The notes beneath the pieces were generated by a model. It saw nothing but the letters and a program-made list of their open reading frames with translations, was not told where the DNA came from and did no database searches. The translations under genes and the position numbers were made by a program. A stretch of DNA of 64,000 nt from an uncultured Alphaproteobacteria bacterium (GTDB taxonomy: Bacteria > Pseudomonadota > Alphaproteobacteria > UBA2966), in contig OY282368.1 in the NCBI GenBank assembly GCA_958295725.1, positions 434,001 to 498,000 on the forward strand. The letters are read 5' to 3'. This document shows positions 37,938-46,097 of this stretch, piece by piece. Positions within the stretch are counted from its first letter, which is position 1; every line of letters starts with the position of its first letter.

Positions 37938-39467
37938 ATGGTGGCGATGGTGCGCGGCTACCCGGCGACGTCGGATCGGTCGAGAGGCTGGCTCCGCTAC
38001 CTCTATCGCAAGGCGACGACGCCGGACAACTGGGACAAGGACGGCCGGCCGCACGCGCACTGGGACGACGTCACCAACGAGCCCATGGCGTCGTGGCACC
38101 GCATGGATCTGGTGAGAAGCAGTTTCGCGATACCGCTGATGGCCGACCGCACCCCGGCGTGGCGCGAAGTCTACGGCCGTATCCTGGATGAGTTGGTCAT
38201 CCGCTTCACCGGCTACTGGACGGCCAGGGACTGGCTCGAACAGATCGGCGACGACCCGAGCCGCGGGCAATATCCGGAGGAATGGTACCGGACGCTGATC
38301 CCGCCGTTCCTTCGCGGGAAATACGACGTGCCGGGTTGGACCGCCAACGGCGTCGAGCCGTGGGGCCTGCAAATGGACCCGGTCGCCGCCGACGGCAACC
38401 TGTTCTTCAAGGGAGACTTCCTGTTCGTGCTGGGTCTCCATCTCTATGTCACCGGCGACGAAAAGTGGAACCGGCCCTTCGACATGGTGCGCGACGGCGC
38501 CGACACGTTCTCCTGGACCCACACGCGGATCGCCGAGCGCCTGTTCTCCCAGATGACGAAACGGCCGGAGGGGGTCCACTGCGAGAACACCAAGATCTGG
38601 CCCATGTGAATAAGCCGCGCGGGGCTCGGTCTGGGCCTCCACGATATGCTCTACGGCAGCGATTTCCGTCTCGCCTTCGATGCTTTCTGGGACTATGCGA
38701 AACGAAACTACAACCCGATCCGGGACGGCAAGGTCACGGGTTCGCTGACGATGTACTACGACCCGCTGGTTCCCTGTCACCACCCTGTCGGCGACAGCTA
38801 CAACTTTCAGTTCGGCACGGCGCACGCTGTGTTGCCGTTGTACCCCGGCGACGCCCGTGTGCTGTACGACGACGCCATCGGCCGCCTGAATTGGCGCGAA
38901 GGGGCGTCCATAAGCCCGGAAAATGCCGAGGATCCGATGGCGTCATTCGTCCAGCTCATGGCCCGGTTCCTGGCGCGTGAATTCGGGGACGAGGCGGTCG
39001 ACGCCAGGCTGAAAGCCCATTCGGAGGCCAACGACGAGCCGAGCTGGGACACCGGGACCGGCGAATTCACGTGGCGGTTCGGGCTCGACGAACCGCACCC
39101 GAGGGGTCAGATGAACGCCACCGCAGCCCTGGCCGAGGCAGCCGCGCCGGGTGCCTGGGCCGATCTGATCGGCCGGCCCAATCTGCGCAAATTCCTGGAG
39201 CCGACGGTCCATGACGTCGATTTTCCGAAGGTCTGCCTGTCGCAGGCGTTCTATGACGTCGAGCGCCGTCTGCTGGCGGTCGCGACGGACGCCGGCGCGC
39301 CCAACGCGGCGGGAGAGCCGACGACCTTCCGCATCGCCAATGTCGATCCGGATCGCTGCACCGTCGTGGCCGACGGCGCGGTGTCGGACGATTGGCGCGC
39401 CGTCGAAGGGGATGTGGAAGTCTCGACCACGGTCGGCGAGCACACTTTTGTCATCCGCGTCAACTGA
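37938..39467 (+). CDS. Linalool dehydratase/isomerase-like enzyme with in-frame TGA, candidate selenoprotein
   Basis: The frame runs 509 residues if the TGA at 38607-38609 is read through as residue 224. Upstream, DPVAADGNLFFKG then LHLYVTGDEKW matches the KGH...YQLVTG region of linalool dehydratase. C215 (GVHCEN) matches that enzyme's Cys171, and the TGA falls nine residues later, where Cys180 belongs. Downstream, ISRAGLGLGLHDMLYGSDF continues the homology in the same frame. The catalytic His129 position is D160 (KGD). A GGGAG site 5 nt before the ATG at 37938 sets the start; a GTG at 37890 is weaker. A fitting SECIS-like hairpin follows the TGA. The last 100 residues form a C-terminal extension I do not recognise. 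The family dehydrates or isomerises alcohols such as linalool and geraniol; the substrate here is unknown. A pseudogene with a TGC/TGT to TGA change is the alternative. If TGA is a stop, the pieces are 37938-38609 and 38646-39467. Confidence 0.75.
38607..38639 (+). promoter_or_regulatory. SECIS-like element following the in-frame TGA
   Basis: After the TGA (38607-38609) come 18 nt, then the loop GGTCT (38628-38632). The loop closes a 7-bp stem of GGGGCTC (38621-38627) with GGGCCTC (38633-38639), including two G-U wobble pairs. The E. coli fdhF SECIS, as I recall it, also has GGUCU in the apical loop 18 nt after its UGA, where SelB binds. This would recruit SelB with selenocysteyl-tRNA. The evidence is sequence and spacing only. 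Confidence 0.7.
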
Positions 39468-39569
39468 GCCGGGGGAGCGCGGCCGGTTCACGGAATCGCG
39501 AAGAGGGTTTTCGGACCTGTATCGGGGAGAACGCCAGTTCGGCCCGGGCGGCGCGGCCGGCGACGTCGG

Positions 39570-39598
39570 TTGCGGCGCCCCCGGGCCCCGGCTATAAG
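39570..39598 (+). promoter_or_regulatory. Probable sigma-70 promoter of ndk
   Basis: TTGCGG (39570-39575), a 17-bp spacer and TATAAG (39593-39598) lie 35 bp before the ndk ATG. The -10 matches five of six. Transcription would start near 39605. Confidence 0.55.
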
Positions 39599-39633
39599 GC
39601 GCGCCATTCGCCTCTTCGATAGGACGACCGTTC

Positions 39634-40056
39634 ATGGCGCTCGAGCGAACCCTGTCCATCATCAAGCCCGACGCGACCCGGCGGAATCTGACGGGCCGTA
39701 TCAACGCCGAGTTCGAAGGGGCCGGGCTGCGCATTGTCGCCCAGAAACGGATCCGGCTCACGCGGGAGCGCGCCGAGGGATTCTACGCCGTCCATCGGGA
39801 TCGTCCTTTCTTCGACGCGCTGTGTGCGTTCATGACGTCGGGACCGGTCGTGGTTCAGGTCCTGGAAGGCGACGACGCGATCCGGCGCAACCGGGACATC
39901 ATGGGCGCGACGAGCCCCGAGGAAGCCGCGCCCGGCACGATCCGCGCGGAGTTCGCCGAATCCATCGAAGCCAACAGCGTACACGGTTCGGACTCGTCCG
40001 ACACGGCGGCGGACGAGATCGCCTTCTTCTTCGGGGAAGAGGAAATCGTCGGTTAG
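39634..40056 (+). CDS. ndk: Nucleoside diphosphate kinase
   Basis: A 140-residue enzyme that equalises nucleoside triphosphate pools. The start [15 protein letters not shown] and the catalytic histidine H117 in the [11 protein letters not shown] motif are clear. An AGGA site is about 9 nt before the ATG, and a good promoter lies upstream. Its stop overlaps the purN stop by 4 bp on the opposite strand. In related genomes ndk often follows holC; here the dehydratase-like gene lies between them. Confidence 0.97.
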   Translation: MALERTLSIIKPDATRRNLTGRINAEFEGAGLRIVAQKRIRLTRERAEGFYAVHRDRPFFDALCAFMTSGPVVVQVLEGDDAIRRNRDIMGATSPEEAAPGTIRAEFAESIEANSVHGSDSSDTAADEIAFFFGEEEIVG

Positions 40057-40706
40057 CGCGCGACCGGGGGATTGATCGACGCGTCCGCGGGGCCGTCGGC
40101 TCCGTCGATCCGGACGATCTCGTCGACGACGCGCACCCGTCCCTCCGCGATCCAGCGAACGGCCAGGGGCAGGCACTCGTGCTCGCTCTCCAGTACGCGC
40201 GCGGCAAGATCCTCGGGCGTATCGGCCGGAAGCACCGGCACGGCGGACTGAACGATAACGGGTCCCTCATCCAGGCCGGCGCGGACGAAATGGACCGTGC
40301 ATCCGCTGAATCTCACCCCCGACCGGATGGCCCGCTCGTGGGTTCTCAAACCTCTGAACGCGGGCAACAGGGACGGGTGAACGTTGACGACGCGATCGCG
40401 CCAGATATCGAGGAAAGTCCCGGTCAGGACGCGCATGAAACCGGCGGCGCACACCAGTTCGACGCCGGCGCGCCGGAGGGAACCGGTGAGCGCTTCCTCG
40501 AACGTGGACCGGTTCCCGAACGCGCGATGCCCGACGATCTCCGTCGGGAGCCCCGCGTCGCGCGCGCGTTTCAGGCCCCCGGCCCCGGGCTCGTTCGAGA
40601 TCACGAGCGCGATCTCGGCGGGATACGCCGGCTCCGCGCAGGCGTCGATCAGCGCCTGGAGGTTGGTGCCGCGCCCCGAGATCAGGACCCCGATTCGCAG
40701 GGTCAC
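40053..40706 (-). CDS. purN: Phosphoribosylglycinamide formyltransferase
   Basis: A 217-residue enzyme that formylates GAR with 10-formyl-THF in purine synthesis. The N-terminal [17 protein letters not shown] is the phosphate-binding start. Catalytic N108 and H110 lie in [12 protein letters not shown], and the partner aspartate is in [13 protein letters not shown]. The ATG overlaps the purM stop (ATGA), so the two purine genes are coupled. Confidence 0.96.
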   Translation of the reverse strand: MTLRIGVLISGRGTNLQALIDACAEPAYPAEIALVISNEPGAGGLKRARDAGLPTEIVGHRAFGNRSTFEEALTGSLRRAGVELVCAAGFMRVLTGTFLDIWRDRVVNVHPSLLPAFRGLRTHERAIRSGVRFSGCTVHFVRAGLDEGPVIVQSAVPVLPADTPEDLAARVLESEHECLPLAVRWIAEGRVRVVDEIVRIDGADGPADASINPPVAR

Positions 40707-41830
40707 AACTCGAGGTCTCCCCCGATCCCGACGCTCGGGCCTTCTCCCGTCCCGTCCACGATCGCGCCGATGCGAAAGACCGTTTCACCCCGGTCGCTGA
40801 AGAACCGGATGGCTTCTTCCGCTCGTCCGGCGGCGGCGACGACGGCCATGCCAACGCCCATGTTGAAGGTCCGGAGGGCATCGGCCGGCGGAACGCCGCC
40901 CTCGTTCACGAGCCACCGGAATACCGGGGGCACGGGCCACGACGCGGCGTCGATCTCGGCGCGAACGCCGTCGGGCAGTACGCGGGCGAGATTGCCCGCC
41001 AGTCCGCCTCCCGTGACGTGCGCCAGGGCATGGACGAGACGCGACCGGACCGCGGCAAGGCAGGCGCCGACGTATATCCGCGTGGGTTCGAGGAGCGCGT
41101 GTCCGAGAGGTCGTCCGGGTTCGAAGGGCGCGGGATCCGCGTAGCTCAGGGACAGTCGGGAAACGATCGACCTGACGAGGGAAAACCCGTTCGAATGGAG
41201 CCCGTTCGAGGCGAGACCGAGAACGACGTCGCCGGGCCGCACGCGTTCGCCGGTGACTTGCGCGCCGCGCTCCACCGCGCCGACGGCGAACCCCGCCAGA
41301 TCGTACCCGGACTTCGGGTAGAGGCCGGGCAGTTCGGCCGTTTCGCCCCCGACAAGGGCGCAACCGGCCTCGACGCAGGCGTCCGCGATACCTTCGACGA
41401 TGGCCTCCCCGGCGACCGCGTCGAGCTTTCCCGTCGCCAGATAGTCCAGGAAGAAGAGCGGCTCGGCGCCGTGGACGACGAGGTCGTTCACGCACATGGC
41501 GACCAGATCCGCGCCCACCGTGCGATGTCGGCCGACGTCGCGCGCGACCAGCAGTTTCGTGCCGACACCGTCCGTCGCGGCGACGAGGATCGGGTCTTCG
41601 TAGCCGGCGTTCCCGAGGTCGAAGAAGGCTCCGAATCCGCCGATCTCGGCGTCGCCGCCGGGTCTTCGCGTGGCCGCGGCGAGAGGCGCGATCCTGCGGA
41701 CGAACCGGTCGCCGGCATCGATATCGACGCCGGCGGCTCGATAGGCGCTTGTGGAGGGGGTCGGGTTCCGGGAGTCCTTGTTGATGGCGATTCCGATCCC
41801 AAGTATGCTGCCGCGACGTCCGTCGAACAT
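40703..41830 (-). CDS. purM: Phosphoribosylformylglycinamidine cyclo-ligase
   Basis: A 375-residue AIR synthetase of the purine pathway. Seen are TSAYRAAGVDIDAGDRFV near residue 30, ILVAATDGVGTKLLVA, VNDLVVHGAEPLFFLDY, GGETAELPGLYPKSGYDLAG and the C-terminal FNMGVGMAVV. The ATG at 41830 gives a slightly long but plausible N-terminus with no clear ribosome site; ATGs at 41899 and 41914 are also in frame. It is divergent from the DUF2066 gene with only 22 bp between the chosen starts. Confidence 0.94.
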   Translation of the reverse strand: MFDGRRGSILGIGIAINKDSRNPTPSTSAYRAAGVDIDAGDRFVRRIAPLAAATRRPGGDAEIGGFGAFFDLGNAGYEDPILVAATDGVGTKLLVARDVGRHRTVGADLVAMCVNDLVVHGAEPLFFLDYLATGKLDAVAGEAIVEGIADACVEAGCALVGGETAELPGLYPKSGYDLAGFAVGAVERGAQVTGERVRPGDVVLGLASNGLHSNGFSLVRSIVSRLSLSYADPAPFEPGRPLGHALLEPTRIYVGACLAAVRSRLVHALAHVTGGGLAGNLARVLPDGVRAEIDAASWPVPPVFRWLVNEGGVPPADALRTFNMGVGMAVVAAAGRAEEAIRFFSDRGETVFRIGAIVDGTGEGPSVGIGGDLEL

Positions 41831-41852
41831 AGCGAATCCGGGCCCGTTTGCA

Positions 41853-43022
41853 ATGATCCCCGCCGTGGGCGAGGGGGCGATTCGAATCGCCTCTGTCTGC
41901 ATGGTCCTCTGCATGGTTCCGCACGCGGCCGTCTTCGCCGGAGATCCGCCGGTCCGGGCACGGTCTTCCGACTTCTATTCCGTTGCGAATATCGCTGTCG
42001 ACGCGGTCGCGGAGACGGCTACCGCGGCGCGTGAGATCGCGCTCGCGTCGGGACAGCGGGAAGCTCTGAATCGCTTGATTCGCCGCCTTGCCTCGCGCGC
42101 GTACCATCCGCGGATACCCAGGCTCGAGGACGCCGCGGTCGCCACGCTGGTCCGGGGAATCGAGATCGAGGGGGAAAAGACCTCCCCGAATCGTTACCTG
42201 GCCGACCTGACGGTGAGCTTCAAGAGGGACCGGGTCAGGGACCTGCTTCGGGAGAGCGGGATTCCGTTCGGCGAGACGCCGAGCAAACCGCTGCTCGTGT
42301 TGCCGGTATACGAGGCGGCCGGCGCCCGTAACCTGTGGGACGATCCGAATCCCTGGCGGGCGGCCTGGCGGGCGCGGGCGGAACGGGATTCGGCGGTGCC
42401 ATTCGTCGTGCCGGTCGGCGACCTGGCCGATGTCGCGACCATCGGCGCGCGGCAGGCTCTCGTCGGCGACGAAACGGCGCTGGCGGCGGTCGCGCGGAGA
42501 TACGGGGTTGCAGACGTGCTGGTCGCCCACGCCGTCCTGCGCCACGATCTCGCCGCCGGAGTTCCGCGCCTTTCCGTCACCTTGCACCGACACGGATCGG
42601 AGAGCGGTTCGGTGTCGGCGGGGAGCTTCGGCGGCGCGTCCCGAACGACGGTCGACGCGCTCCTGAAGAGGGCCGCCGACGAGGCCGCGTCGCGGATAGA
42701 AGACGACTGGAAGCGCCTGATGCTCCTGCGCTTCGAGGACGAGGGAGTGCTCGGCGTGAGCGTGCCGCTCTCGGGCCTCGCCGACTGGACGGAGGTTCGA
42801 TCCCGGCTGTCCCTGGCGCCCGAGATCGGCGGGGTGGAGATACTCGAGATGAACCGGGAGGCGGCGCGGGTCGTGCTGCGCCATTTCGGATCGACGCGGC
42901 AGTTGGCCGTGGCCCTCGCGCAGCGCGACCTCGATCTGGTGGAGGAAGAAGGGTACTGGTTCGTGCGTTCGCGCGGGAAGCGGGACGTGACGACCGGCGA
43001 GAGTCGGGCCGCGGACAAGTGA
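41853..43022 (+). CDS. DUF2066 domain-containing exported protein
   Basis: A 389-residue protein with an N-terminal signal-like segment (IRIASVCMVLCMVPHAAVFAG), followed by the DUF2066 pattern: EALNRLIRRLASRA, a VSFKRDRVRDLLRESGIPF stretch and KPLLVLPVYEAAGARNLWDD. The function is unknown; the family is found next to purM in proteobacteria, as here. The ATG at 41853 is preferred; one at 41901 would leave a shorter signal. The stop overlaps the next start (GTGA). Confidence 0.8.
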   Translation: MIPAVGEGAIRIASVCMVLCMVPHAAVFAGDPPVRARSSDFYSVANIAVDAVAETATAAREIALASGQREALNRLIRRLASRAYHPRIPRLEDAAVATLVRGIEIEGEKTSPNRYLADLTVSFKRDRVRDLLRESGIPFGETPSKPLLVLPVYEAAGARNLWDDPNPWRAAWRARAERDSAVPFVVPVGDLADVATIGARQALVGDETALAAVARRYGVADVLVAHAVLRHDLAAGVPRLSVTLHRHGSESGSVSAGSFGGASRTTVDALLKRAADEAASRIEDDWKRLMLLRFEDEGVLGVSVPLSGLADWTEVRSRLSLAPEIGGVEILEMNREAARVVLRHFGSTRQLAVALAQRDLDLVEEEGYWFVRSRGKRDVTTGESRAADK

Positions 43023-43561
43023 ATCTCCCGAACGCCCTGTCCCTGGGACGCCTCCTCGCCGTTCCCGTCATCGTCTGGCTTCTCCTGCAGGAAGCATACG
43101 TCGGCGCGTTTCTGGTTTTCGTGCTCGCCGGGGTGTCCGACGCCGTCGACGGCTACATCGCCAAACAGTTCGGGATGGATACCGAAATCGGCAGGTTTCT
43201 CGACCCCATCGCCGACAAGACGCTCCTCGTATCGATATACATCACGCTCGGGCACCAGGAGATCCTTCCCGTCTGGCTGGTCATTCTCGTGGTGTCCCGC
43301 GATCTCCTGATCGTCGGCGGGGCATTGCTCGCCTACACCATGTCCCAACCCATGCGGCCGACGCCGCTGTTCATCAGCAAGATCAACACGGTTCTGCAGA
43401 TTTCCCTGGCGGCGACGGTGCTGGGGGACATCGCGTTCCAGGTGGGACTGGCGGGGCTCGCCACGGTGCTGATATACGCGGTCGCGGCGAGCACCGCCCT
43501 GTCGGGCGCCCGATACCTGGCCAACTGGATACGGAACAGCGGCATGGAGCAACCTCGATGA
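43019..43561 (+). CDS. CDP-alcohol phosphatidyltransferase family protein
   Basis: A 180-residue polytopic membrane enzyme that transfers a phosphatidyl group from CDP-diacylglycerol to an alcohol. The metal motif reads D41-x2-D44-G-x2-AK, then GRFLD62-PIAD66-K; the usual AR is AK. Four or more transmembrane helices follow. It could make phosphatidylglycerophosphate (PgsA-like) or cardiolipin, but the acceptor is not decided by sequence. It starts at a GTG overlapping DUF2066 and overlaps the AI-2E gene. Confidence 0.88.
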   Translation: MNLPNALSLGRLLAVPVIVWLLLQEAYVGAFLVFVLAGVSDAVDGYIAKQFGMDTEIGRFLDPIADKTLLVSIYITLGHQEILPVWLVILVVSRDLLIVGGALLAYTMSQPMRPTPLFISKINTVLQISLAATVLGDIAFQVGLAGLATVLIYAVAASTALSGARYLANWIRNSGMEQPR

Positions 43562-44628
43562 TCCGGTGCGACCGGCTTCTCGTCTGGGCCGCGGGAATCG
43601 CCGTGGCCGTGCTTCTCCTGTATCTCCTGCGGACCATTCTGTTGCCGTTCGTCGTCGGGTTCGCGGTCGCCTATCTGCTCGACCCGGCGGCGGACCGCCT
43701 GGAGGCGGCCGGCCTTTCCCGAACGCTTGCGACCACGACGATCGTCGCCGGGTTTTTCGCGCTCGCCATCCTGTCGATTCTCGCTCTTTTCCCGCCGCTG
43801 GAAGCCCAGACCACGGGTTTTCTGGCGCGAGTCCCCGAGTACGCGGAGCGGATTCGCGGGCTGGCCCCTCTCGTTCTGGAGGGCCGGATTCCGGGATTCG
43901 ATGCCGCGGCCCTCGAAAAGGTGCGGGGTATCGCGGTGGGGCTGGCGGAGGGGTCGGCCGCCTGGCTCGCGGCGCTGACGGGTATCTGGCGCGGAGGGAT
44001 CTTCCTCTTCAACTTCTTCTCGCTGCTCTTCGTCACGCCGGTCGTGGCTTTCTATCTGATCCGCGATTGGGATCGCGTCGTCGCCAGGGTCGACGCTCTC
44101 CTGCCCAGGCGGGGCGTGGAAACGATCCGGCAGCAGATGCGCCTCGTCGACCAGGCGCTTTCCGGCTTCATTCGCGGCCAGGGCACGGTCGCCCTCGTTC
44201 TGGGCGTGATCTTCGCCGTCGGATGGTCGCTGGTCGGGCTGGAGTTCGGCCTGCTCATCGGCCTCGGCGCCGGATTGCTCGCGTTCATACCCTATGTCGG
44301 CGCCGTCATCGGTTTCGGAACCGCGTTCGTCGTGGCGTTGGTGCAGTTCGGGCTCGATCCGCTGCCCCTGGGTCTCGTCGCCCTGGTGTTCGTGATCGGA
44401 CAGACCCTGGACGCGTTCTACCTGACGCCCACTCTCGTCGGCGGACGGATCGGGCTCCATCCGGTTTGGGTCATATTCGCGCTCATGGCGGGCGGCACCC
44501 TGTTCGGAATCGTCGGGATCCTCGTGGCCGTGCCCACGGCTGCGGTGATCGGGGTCCTCGTCCGCTTCTGGGTCGAGCGCTACCGCCGGAGCGGTTATTT
44601 CCTGGAAGAGGGGCGGGGCGACTCTTGA
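43558..44628 (+). CDS. AI-2E family transporter (PerM-like)
   Basis: A 356-residue polytopic protein with about seven to eight transmembrane segments and a central amphipathic part. The segment LLIGLGAGLLAFIPYVGAVI and the GQTLDAFYLTPTLVGGRIGL-like region are family marks. The family name comes from autoinducer-2 export in E. coli, but many members instead exchange ions or have unknown substrates. It overlaps both neighbours by 4 bp, so it is co-translated with them. Confidence 0.87.
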   Translation: MIRCDRLLVWAAGIAVAVLLLYLLRTILLPFVVGFAVAYLLDPAADRLEAAGLSRTLATTTIVAGFFALAILSILALFPPLEAQTTGFLARVPEYAERIRGLAPLVLEGRIPGFDAAALEKVRGIAVGLAEGSAAWLAALTGIWRGGIFLFNFFSLLFVTPVVAFYLIRDWDRVVARVDALLPRRGVETIRQQMRLVDQALSGFIRGQGTVALVLGVIFAVGWSLVGLEFGLLIGLGAGLLAFIPYVGAVIGFGTAFVVALVQFGLDPLPLGLVALVFVIGQTLDAFYLTPTLVGGRIGLHPVWVIFALMAGGTLFGIVGILVAVPTAAVIGVLVRFWVERYRRSGYFLEEGRGDS

Positions 44629-45305
44629 GTCGGGACCGGGCGCAGCTCGCCCTGGACCTCGGCCGGCGGCAGGCCCTGTGTCGGGACGATTTCCTCGTCG
44701 CCCCGTGCAACTCGGACGCGGTGGCCTGGCTCGACCGCTGGCCCCGTTGGCCGGGTCGCGGGCTCGTCGTGCACGGTCCCGCCGGGTGCGGGAAGACGCA
44801 TCTCGCGCACGTCTTCCGGGCGCGTTCCGGCGCCCGCATCGCGCGGGCGTCCGAGGTGGCGGCATCGGGCGCCTACGCGCGGTCCGCCGATCTGGTCGTC
44901 GAGGACGTCGATTCGGGCGTCGACGCGCGGGCCCTTCTCCATACCTACAACGCCGCGGTCGAGCGCGGCGGGAGCCTGTTGATGACGAGCAGGCGTCCGC
45001 CCCGGTTCTGGGACGCCGACCTGCCCGATCTTCGTTCCCGCGTCAACGCGCTGGGATCGGTCGCCGTCGGGCTGCCGGACGACGCGCTGCTCGCGGCGGT
45101 TCTGGTCAAGCTGCTCGCGGACCGGCAACTCCGGGTCGGAAACGCGGTCGTGATGTATCTGACGCGCAACATGGAGCGTTCGTTCCGCGCGGCTCGTGAT
45201 ATCGTCGAGGCGCTCGACGAACGTTCGCTCGCCGACCGGCGGGAAATAACGGTTCCGCTCGTGCGCCGGATATTGGCTCGTCGTCGAGACCTGGAAGGAG
45301 GTTAG
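44625..45305 (+). CDS. hda: DnaA-homologue Hda-like replication regulator
   Basis: A 226-residue AAA+ protein related to DnaA but without its DNA-binding domain. A clamp-binding motif QLALDLG sits at residues 7-13, Walker A GPAGCGKTH at 51-59, and a degenerate Walker B (DLVVEDVD) near 85. With the sliding clamp, Hda stimulates ATP hydrolysis by DnaA and prevents re-initiation. It starts at a TTG overlapping the AI-2E stop. The Walker B lacks the usual second acidic pair, common in alphaproteobacterial HdaA. Confidence 0.85.
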   Translation: MSRDRAQLALDLGRRQALCRDDFLVAPCNSDAVAWLDRWPRWPGRGLVVHGPAGCGKTHLAHVFRARSGARIARASEVAASGAYARSADLVVEDVDSGVDARALLHTYNAAVERGGSLLMTSRRPPRFWDADLPDLRSRVNALGSVAVGLPDDALLAAVLVKLLADRQLRVGNAVVMYLTRNMERSFRAARDIVEALDERSLADRREITVPLVRRILARRRDLEGG

Positions 45306-45307
45306 GC

Positions 45308-46087
45308 ATGGATCTCGGTATCGCGGGGAAGAGGGCGCTCGTATGCGCCTCGAGTCGCGGCCTCGGCAAGGCCTGCGCGTTCTCGCTCGCGCGGGAAGGC
45401 GTCGACGTGACCGTCACCGGCCGTACGCCGGAAACCGTCGAGGCGGCCGCCGGGGAGATCCGGGCCGCGACGGCGGCGAAGGTCGCGGCCGTCGTCGGCG
45501 ACATCACGACCGAAGAGGGCCGCGAGGCGGCGCTGAATGCGTGTCCCGAGCCGGATATCCTGGTCAACAACGCCGGAGGTCCGCCGCCCGGCAACTTTCG
45601 GGATTTCACGCGGGAGGACTGGATCGGGGCTCTGGACGCCAACATGCTGACGGCCATCGCCCTGATCAAGGCGACGATCGACGGCATGATCGAGCGCCGA
45701 TGGGGCCGCATCGTCAACATCACGTCCGGCTCCGTGAAGGCGCCTGTCGACATTCTGGTGCTGTCGAACGGCGCGAGAACGGGCCTCACCGGCGCGGCCG
45801 GCACCATCGCCCGCGAGGTCGCCGGACACAACGTGACGATCAACAACCTGCTTCCCGGAGAGATACTGACCGATCGTCTTCGCGCCACGACCGAGGCCGT
45901 CGCCAGACGCGAGGGGGTGAGTCCCGAAGAAGCCGCGGAGCGCCGAATCGCGCGGATTCCGGTCGGCCGGTTCGGCACGCCCGAGGAATTCGGGGAGGCC
46001 TGCGCGTTCCTGTGCGGCGACAAGGCGGGCTATATCACCGCCCAGAGCATTTTGCTGGACGGCGGGCTGAATCCCGCGCTGTTCTGA
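45308..46087 (+). CDS. SDR family oxidoreductase with altered active site
   Basis: A 259-residue short-chain dehydrogenase-like protein with the cofactor motif CASSRGLGKA (13-22), NNAG at 87-90 and LDGGLNPALF at the end. The catalytic serine S140 is kept in NITSGSVKAP, but the YxxxK positions read S153 and R157 (LSNGARTGLTG). A clade of SDRs shares LSN-x-AR at this site, so the change is not damage; its chemistry is unknown. A GGAGG site overlaps the end of hda. It converges on the aminomethyltransferase-like gene. Confidence 0.82.
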   Translation: MDLGIAGKRALVCASSRGLGKACAFSLAREGVDVTVTGRTPETVEAAAGEIRAATAAKVAAVVGDITTEEGREAALNACPEPDILVNNAGGPPPGNFRDFTREDWIGALDANMLTAIALIKATIDGMIERRWGRIVNITSGSVKAPVDILVLSNGARTGLTGAAGTIAREVAGHNVTINNLLPGEILTDRLRATTEAVARREGVSPEEAAERRIARIPVGRFGTPEEFGEACAFLCGDKAGYITAQSILLDGGLNPALF

Positions 46088-46097
46088 CGGAGGCGCT

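Noticed and set aside
38607..38609. The TGA simply as a sign of a dead gene
   Set aside because: Not accepted as the main reading because the stop sits at the catalytic cysteine, the rest of the frame is intact and a SECIS-like hairpin follows. It remains the chief alternative.
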